From NCBI RefSeq assembly GCF_013522725.1, contig NZ_JAAMRF010000012.1, forward strand, positions 1 to 64,000: DNA of 64,000 bases. Direction: 5' to 3'. Under the pieces are notes generated by a model. That model was not told the DNA's origin. It saw only the letters and a list, made by a program, of their open reading frames with translations, and searched no databases. This document shows, piece after piece, positions 59,070 through 64,000 of the stretch (position 1 is the stretch's first letter; each line of letters opens with the position of its first letter). The position numbers and the translations under genes were made by a program. The DNA comes from Stutzerimonas azotifigens (GTDB lineage: Bacteria > Pseudomonadota > Gammaproteobacteria > Pseudomonadales > Pseudomonadaceae).

Positions 59070-61078
59070 GCGAGCCTCCGGCGGACCAGCAGGTAGACGA
59101 AATAGGTGCCGCAGATGACCGAGGCAACGATGCCCACCGGTATCTGCAGCGGGAAGATCAGGGTGCGCCCGAGCCAGTCGGCCAGCAGCATGAGGGAGGC
59201 GCCCAGCGCCGAGGCCAGCAGCATCTGCGGCAGCGCGCGGCGCGCCCCGAGGATCGCGGCCATGTGCGGCGCCAGCAGGCCGAGGAAGGCCACCGGCCCC
59301 ATCAGGCTGGTCACCAGCGCGCATAGCAGCGACACCAGCACCAGCAGCCCGACCCGGGTCAGGGTGACGTTCAGGCCCCGGCTGCGCGCCACGCCGTCGC
59401 CGATGGAGATCAGGGTCAGGGCGCGATGGAACACCAGGCTCAGGCTGCCCAGCACCAGCACGCCGACGGTCAGGGCGACGGCCTGGGCGGGACTCACCCG
59501 GTAGGTGGAGCCGGCCAGCCAGCCGAGCAGCGCGAAGGCATCGGCGGTGCCCTTGGCCAGGCCGAACTGCAACGCCGCATTGAGCAGGGCCGTCAGGGAA
59601 ATGCCCACCAAAGCCATCAACGCCGGCGAATAGGCATGGCGCCGGCCCAGCAGCAGGAGGATCGCCAGCACCACCAGGCTGCCGACGAAGGCCGCAATGG
59701 GCGCCGTGAAGCCCAGCAGCGAGCCGCCGAAGAGCATCAGCGCGACCATCACCGCTAGGGTGGCGCCGGCGGAAAGGCCGAGGATGTCCGGACTGGCCAG
59801 CGGATTGCGTAGCAGGCGTTGCAGCATCATCCCCGAGATCGCAAGCCCGCAGCCCGCTGCAGCGGCGGTGAGCATGCGCGGCCAGCGCAGCGACCAGATC
59901 AGTGCGTCCGGCCAGGCGAACGACCAACCGTCGAGGCTGCGGGCAAGGGCGACGCTGACGGTCAGCGCCGCGACGGCGAACAGCACGGCCCAGGCCAGAT
60001 GGCGGCGGTCCATGCGCTCGGCGCCATCGGGAAGCTGCAGGCCACGCGGATCCTCAGCCGAGAGCTGGCGCCGGGACAGCCAGAGCAGGGCCGGCGCGCC
60101 GATCAGGGCGGCGGCCGCGCCGCTGGGCACCAGGTCCGTCGTCCAGGTGTTGATGTACAGCGCGACGGCGTCGGTGGCCGTCAACAGCACGGCGCCGAGC
60201 AGGGTGCTGAACAGCAGCTCGTCACGCGAGGTCCGCGCACCGAACAGCCGCGCCAGGTTGGGCGTCAGCAGACCGATGAAGCCGATGAGCCCGACGGCGG
60301 TAATCGACACCGAAGTCAGCCAGATCGACACCAGGAACAGCGTCAGCATCACCGGCCAGAGGCTCAGGCCGCGCGCCCGCGCGCCGTCGGCGCCCAGCTG
60401 CAGCAGGGTCAGTGCGCGGGGTGCCAGCGCCATCACCAGCAGACCCACCAGCAGCTTCGGCCAGAGCCATTCCACCCGGTGCCAGTCGATCTGCGCCAGA
60501 TCGCCCGCGCCCCAGACGAACAGCCCGCGGGTGTACTGGTTGTTGACCAGGGTGACGCCTGCCGCCAACGCGCCGAGCAGAAGATTCATGGCCATGCCGG
60601 CCAGCACGATGGGCAGGCCGGCGATGCCGTCGCGCCCGGCGATCAGCAGCACCAGCCCCACGGCGAACAGGGCGCCGGCGAGCGCGGCCCATTGACCGTG
60701 ACCGGCCGCCACCGAGGGCAGCCAGAGCGTGGCGCACACCAGGCCCAGCCAGGCACCGGAGCTGGCGCCGATGGTCATCGGCGAGACGAGCCGGTTCTGC
60801 GTCATCTGCTGCAGCACGCTGCCGGACAAGCCCATGGCCGCGCCGACCAGCAGGGCCATCACCAGCCGTGGCAATGCGGAAAGACCGAACTCCAGCGCCT
60901 CGAAGCTGCCTTCGGCCGCGCCGGTGATGACCGCCCATTGCCGGGCGAAGGGCAGGGCGCTTGCCAGATGCAGGTGGGCGAACACCAGGGGAATGAGCAG
61001 CGCGAGCGTCAGGATGTAGCGCCAGGCGTCGCCACGCCGCGCCGGCAGCGCCGGCTCGGCCAGGGCCCGGCTCATCAC
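59066..61078 (-). CDS. fhuB: Iron-siderophore ABC transporter permease, double-length FhuB type
   Basis: 670 residues made of two homologous FecCD halves (about 1-330 and 340-670), each with about ten membrane segments. First half: LPRLVMALLVGAAMGLSGSVLQ, quoted as LVMALLVGAAMGLSGSV, and GLIGFIGLLTPNLARL; second half: RMLTAAAAGCGLAISGMML and GPVAFLGLLAPHMAAI. Such fused permeases are characteristic of FhuB. Overlaps the upstream ATPase stop by ATGA. Confidence 0.9.
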   Translation of the reverse strand: MMSRALAEPALPARRGDAWRYILTLALLIPLVFAHLHLASALPFARQWAVITGAAEGSFEALEFGLSALPRLVMALLVGAAMGLSGSVLQQMTQNRLVSPMTIGASSGAWLGLVCATLWLPSVAAGHGQWAALAGALFAVGLVLLIAGRDGIAGLPIVLAGMAMNLLLGALAAGVTLVNNQYTRGLFVWGAGDLAQIDWHRVEWLWPKLLVGLLVMALAPRALTLLQLGADGARARGLSLWPVMLTLFLVSIWLTSVSITAVGLIGFIGLLTPNLARLFGARTSRDELLFSTLLGAVLLTATDAVALYINTWTTDLVPSGAAAALIGAPALLWLSRRQLSAEDPRGLQLPDGAERMDRRHLAWAVLFAVAALTVSVALARSLDGWSFAWPDALIWSLRWPRMLTAAAAGCGLAISGMMLQRLLRNPLASPDILGLSAGATLAVMVALMLFGGSLLGFTAPIAAFVGSLVVLAILLLLGRRHAYSPALMALVGISLTALLNAALQFGLAKGTADAFALLGWLAGSTYRVSPAQAVALTVGVLVLGSLSLVFHRALTLISIGDGVARSRGLNVTLTRVGLLVLVSLLCALVTSLMGPVAFLGLLAPHMAAILGARRALPQMLLASALGASLMLLADWLGRTLIFPLQIPVGIVASVICGTYFVYLLVRRRLA

Positions 61079-61845
61079 GGTGCCACCACGGCGATCCGCC
61101 GGGCGGCCCCTGGTTGCTCGACCAGCTGGATGTCGATGTCGTAGAGCGCGCTCAAAAGCTCACTCGAAAGCAGTTCGTCCGGCGTGCCGTCGAAGAACAC
61201 GCGGCCCTGCTTGAGGGCGATGACGCGGTCGGCGAAACGGGTGGTGAGGTTGACGTCGTGCAGAATGGCGACGATGCCGCGGCCGGCCGTCTGGTTGAAC
61301 ATGCGCAGCAGGGCCATGAGTTCGTACTGGTGCGACAGGTCCAGCGCTGACGTGGGTTCGTCCAGCAGGATCAGCGGCGACGCCTGAGCCAGCAGCATGG
61401 CGATCCAGGCCCGCTGGCGCTCGCCACCGGACAGGGTGTCGGCCAGATGGTCGGCGAACTGGAGGACGTCGGTCTCGCGCATCGCCTGCTCGACCGCGTC
61501 GAGGTCCTCGGCGCGCCAGCGCCCGAGCAGGCCGCGCCAGGGGAAGCGACCGAGCCGCACCAGCTCGCGCACGGTCAGCCCGGCCACTTCGGGCAGGCGC
61601 TGCGGCAGAAAAGCCACGCGCCGCGCAAACTCGCGCTGGCTGTAGGCGTCGAGCGGGCGGCCGTCGAGGCGCAGATGACCATGGGCCGGTTCGGCCTGCC
61701 GGGCGATGAGGTTCATCAGCGTCGACTTGCCCGAGCCGTTATGGCCCAGGATGACGGTGAAGGCATCCTCTTCGATGTCCAGATGGGGAATGTCCAGGGT
61801 GACGCGTCCATCGTGGCGGACGGTGATGTCCTGCATGTTCAGCAT
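61075..61845 (-). CDS. Iron-siderophore ABC transporter ATP-binding protein, FhuC type
   Basis: 256 residues from MLNMQDITVRHDG (ATG at 61845, inside the end of the upstream gene by 7 bases); the longer frame upstream is out of conserved range. Walker A GHNGSGKST, signature LSGGERQRAW, Walker B LILLDEPTSALD, H-loop LHDVN. Third protein of the uptake system. Confidence 0.88.
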   Translation of the reverse strand: MLNMQDITVRHDGRVTLDIPHLDIEEDAFTVILGHNGSGKSTLMNLIARQAEPAHGHLRLDGRPLDAYSQREFARRVAFLPQRLPEVAGLTVRELVRLGRFPWRGLLGRWRAEDLDAVEQAMRETDVLQFADHLADTLSGGERQRAWIAMLLAQASPLILLDEPTSALDLSHQYELMALLRMFNQTAGRGIVAILHDVNLTTRFADRVIALKQGRVFFDGTPDELLSSELLSALYDIDIQLVEQPGAARRIAVVAP

Positions 61846-62663
61846 TCGGCGGCCAACTCCTGGCGCAAACGTTCGATCCGTTCCGCCTCGCGAATTTTCG
61901 GGCAGGTACTGCACAGTACGCCATCGGATCGACGGAAATGTTGGCAGCAGACCTTGCGGCCCAGAGCCAGCCGGTCGCGACCGTCGTCGAGGTGGACGTC
62001 GATCAGCGTGCTGTCGCCCTTGAGGCCCAGCGCGGTCAGCCAGCGCTCTTCCAGCACATGGGCCTGGTCGTTGCACAGGCGCTGCTGGCGCTGGACGAGC
62101 AGCAGCGCCGCCAACACGTGGTCGGCGGCCAGACGGTTCGCCATCTTCGTGTGGATCGGCGTAATCGCTTGAAATTCTTCCAGCTGGCGCACCATCTGCT
62201 CGCGCAACTGCTCGGCGGCAAAATCGATCAGCGCTGTCTGGGCGGCATGGCGCGGGCAGTGCTCGGGGAGGCAGAAGCCGGCCACCACGCCGTCGTTGAC
62301 CGACTGGCCCATGCCGGTGAGGCATGGCGCGCGCTCGGCCAGGTGTACCGCCAGCAGGCTGAGGTAGATGGGTTGCCAGACCAGCAGCGTCCAGCTGCGG
62401 GCGGACCAGTAATGCGGCCCGGCCTCCGGGTGCGCCAGGCGCAAATAGGTGTGCAAGGCGGCGATGCGTTCCTGGTTGCCGATGTCCCCGACCTTCAGTT
62501 GGTCGCGCTCGGCTTCACCGACACGGCCGGTAAGCCCCGGAAGGCTATGGGCGGTGACGTCGAGCAAATGCAGAAGGTCGGGATTGGCCTGATACATCGT
62601 GGTCGCGTGGAAGCAAAAGAGTGATGCCGGTAAATGCCGGGACGGAGCCGGCAGTTTACTCAT
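61839..62663 (-). CDS. FhuF-like siderophore-iron reductase
   Basis: 274 residues from the ATG at 62663; an internal ATG at 62597 is possible. The C-terminus carries the FhuF 2Fe-2S signature, C-C-x10-C-x2-C, at Cys239, Cys240, Cys251 and Cys254. Such proteins reduce ferric siderophores in the cytoplasm to release iron. First gene of the leftward operon, so the promoter lies upstream; a possible Fur box is present there. Confidence 0.88.
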   Translation of the reverse strand: MSKLPAPSRHLPASLFCFHATTMYQANPDLLHLLDVTAHSLPGLTGRVGEAERDQLKVGDIGNQERIAALHTYLRLAHPEAGPHYWSARSWTLLVWQPIYLSLLAVHLAERAPCLTGMGQSVNDGVVAGFCLPEHCPRHAAQTALIDFAAEQLREQMVRQLEEFQAITPIHTKMANRLAADHVLAALLLVQRQQRLCNDQAHVLEERWLTALGLKGDSTLIDVHLDDGRDRLALGRKVCCQHFRRSDGVLCSTCPKIREAERIERLRQELAAEC

Positions 62664-62675
62664 CCATTCGCGATT

Positions 62676-62694
62676 GCATCAAATTATCATTCGC
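62676..62694. promoter_or_regulatory. Possible Fur box upstream of the siderophore operon
   Basis: GCATCAAATTATCATTCGC agrees with the 19-base Fur consensus at 10 positions, mostly in the ATTATCATT half. It is only 13 bases from the FhuF start, in the right place for iron control, but the match is modest. Confidence 0.4.
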
Positions 62695-62830
62695 ACAACC
62701 GATGGGGCGGAGTGTCACGGGCAAGCAGCGGCTCGCGCATTACGCAGGCCGGACGGTTCCCTCGGCAGGCGGACCGTGTTGCGGAATCTGGGATGGGGTA
62801 TTGGCTGGATAGTCCGGTGTGGCGAAACCC

Positions 62831-62865
62831 GCGCCCCTTCCCAAAAGGGAGGGGGCGAGAGTGAG
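62831..62865. repeat. Intergenic palindromic repeat before the glutathione transferase gene
   Basis: GCGCCCCTTCCCAAAAGGGAGGGGGCGAGAGTGAG; arms CCCCTTCCC and GGGAGGGGG pair around an AAAA-like loop. Same family as the elements at 15866-15906 and 23661-23695. Confidence 0.6.
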
Positions 62866-62915
62866 TTGGCCCGTCATACATGGGCTGGCGCGATGTGCGT
62901 TCGGCTTGCGGCGGG

Positions 62916-63758
62916 TCAGTCCAGATCCGAGGCAGCGTGGCGCTCGGGCACCTGGTCGGTTTCGTCGCCCCAGGTGCGGTTGACCTTGCGGCCCCGAATC
63001 ACGGCCGGCCGCTTGGCGATCTCGGCGGCCCAGCGCTGCACGTGCTTGTACTCCTGTACCGAGAGGAATTCCCCCGCCTGGTACAACTCGCCGAGAGCCA
63101 GCACGCCGTACCACGGCCAGATCGCCATGTCGGCGATGCTGTATTCATCGCCCGCGATGTAACGCCGCTCGGCGAGCGCGCGGTCCAGCACGTCGAGCTG
63201 GCGCTTGGTCTCCATCGCATAACGGTTGATCGGGTACTCGAGCTTCTCCGGCGCGTAGGCATAGAAATGCCCGAAGCCGCCACCGACGAAGGGCGCCGAG
63301 CCCATCTGCCAGAACAGCCAGTTCAGCGTTTCGGTACGCGCCGGCCCCTCGCTTGGCAGGAAGGCACCGAACTTTTCCGCCAGGTGCACGAGGATCGAGC
63401 CGGACTCGAACACCCGTACCGGCGCTTCGCCGCTGTGGTCCACCAGCGCCGGGATCTTGGAGTTGGGGTTGATCTCGACGAAGCCGCTGGAGAACTGATC
63501 GCCCTCGCCGATGCGGATCGGCCAGGCATCGTACTCGGCGCCGCTGTGGCCGAGGGCGAGCAGCTCCTCGAGCATGATGCTGACCTTCACGCCATTAGGC
63601 GTGGCGAGCGAGTAGAGCTGCAGCGGGTGCTTGCCCACCGGCAGGACTTTTTCTTCGCGTGCGCCAGCGGTGGGGCGGTTGATGCTGGCAAAGGTGCCAC
63701 CCGAAGGCGCGGTATCTGTCCAGACCTTTGGCGGCACGTACGCGGTGTTGTCACTCAT
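62916..63758 (-). CDS. yghU: YghU-type (nu-class) glutathione transferase / disulphide-bond oxidoreductase
   Basis: 280 residues, start with GGAGAT site. An N-terminal extension (about 1-45) precedes a thioredoxin-like domain (HPLQLYSLATPNGVKVSIML with the TPNGVKVS motif of nu-class enzymes; NPNSKIPAL; ESGSILVHLAEKFG) and a helical C-terminal domain. E. coli YghU reduces disulphides and peroxides with glutathione. Stands alone, divergent from nothing seen in the window. Confidence 0.92.
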   Translation of the reverse strand: MSDNTAYVPPKVWTDTAPSGGTFASINRPTAGAREEKVLPVGKHPLQLYSLATPNGVKVSIMLEELLALGHSGAEYDAWPIRIGEGDQFSSGFVEINPNSKIPALVDHSGEAPVRVFESGSILVHLAEKFGAFLPSEGPARTETLNWLFWQMGSAPFVGGGFGHFYAYAPEKLEYPINRYAMETKRQLDVLDRALAERRYIAGDEYSIADMAIWPWYGVLALGELYQAGEFLSVQEYKHVQRWAAEIAKRPAVIRGRKVNRTWGDETDQVPERHAASDLD

Positions 63759-63891
63759 GGCGATCTCCTAGTCGGATAGAGACGAAACAGCCAAGCACCA
63801 TGCAGGAAGTGCGGGATGGCGTCTGGCCGATGGATAAAGCCTGCTCGCGCGGCGGCGGGAAGACAACGATTACGTCTTCCCTGGTAGCGGG

Positions 63892-64000
63892 TCAGGTCGA
63901 CGACAGCTTCATCAGCACCAGACCGCTGATGATCAATACCGCGGCGAGAAGCCGCATCGCATTGGCGGGCTCGCCCAAGACGGTGATGCCGACGATAAAC
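63892..64000 (-). CDS. C-terminal end of a small multidrug resistance (SMR) type transporter
   Basis: The gene runs off the right edge; only about 35 C-terminal residues are visible. They contain GEPANAMRLLAAVLIISGLVLMKL, quoted as RLLAAVLIISGLVLMKL, the last membrane helix typical of EmrE/QacE-like exporters, preceded by a GEP motif. Identity as SMR protein is based on this short part only. Confidence 0.6.
   Translation of the reverse strand, partial: FIVGITVLGEPANAMRLLAAVLIISGLVLMKLSST

Overview
The window is high-GC gammaproteobacterial chromosome that looks like a Pseudomonas of the stutzeri group (Stutzerimonas). The assignment rests on three things. The order plsC, gmhB, glyS, glyQ, tag, lpxL-type acyltransferase, PilZ and later TPR, trkA, rsmB, fmt, def, LysM, dprA, tsaC, qor, hemF, aroE is the origin-proximal order known from P. 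aeruginosa (PA0005 to PA0025). An ectoine catabolism cluster is present. A 689-residue GH13 trehalose-synthase-like enzyme closely resembles, from memory, the one described from P. stutzeri. Coding is dense, many starts are TTG or GTG, and ATGA or TGATG overlaps are common. No tRNA, rRNA, insertion sequence, integrase or CRISPR array was seen.

Layout. 1-6.6 kb: tail of ahpF, then core genes (plsC, gmhB, glyS, glyQ leftward; tag, lpxL-type and a PilZ gene rightward). 6.6-29.2 kb: a block that the P. aeruginosa order lacks. It holds the ectoine uptake system (ehuBCDA, leftward), the divergent MocR regulator enuR, and eutB, eutC, doeA, doeB and doeX. A four-gene LysR/LeuC-like/LeuD-like/dicarboxylate-carrier unit and yhhQ under a probable preQ1-I riboswitch follow. 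Then come doeC and doeD, a lipoprotein-type malate:quinone oxidoreductase and a chemoreceptor. 29.2-39.7 kb: return to core order (TPR, trkA, rsmB, fmt, def, LysM, dprA, tsaC, qor, hemF, aroE), with an intrinsic terminator between def and fmt.

39.7-64 kb is a second accessory stretch. It starts with two small leftward genes (Rossmann-like and DUF883). A cobalamin riboswitch then precedes a TonB-dependent receptor and a BtuC/D/F-like ABC transporter. Next are the trehalose-synthase-like gene, a MEDS-domain protein coupled to a hybrid histidine kinase, and several genes without clear function. A DUF2235 (Tle1-like) lipase effector with a DUF3304 lipoprotein partner follows, then a DUF4126-like membrane protein. 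The last part is an iron-siderophore uptake operon (FhuF-like reductase, ATPase, double-length permease, binding protein) facing an MFS transporter, a YghU-type glutathione transferase and the tail of an SMR-type transporter at the edge.

Functionally, ectoine would be imported by EhuABCD, opened and deacetylated by DoeA/DoeB to diaminobutyrate, then converted by DoeD and DoeC to aspartate, under EnuR and DoeX control. Trehalose metabolism from TreS also fits a halotolerant lifestyle. Malate oxidation (Mqo) next to a chemoreceptor, and a possible maleate/citraconate-type hydratase with a dicarboxylate carrier, suggest an organic-acid theme inside the same block. The best leads for follow-up are the LeuCD-like unit inserted in the ectoine cluster, the structured leader upstream of the B12 riboswitch, the preQ1 element, the MEDS/hybrid-kinase pair and the orphan lipase effector.
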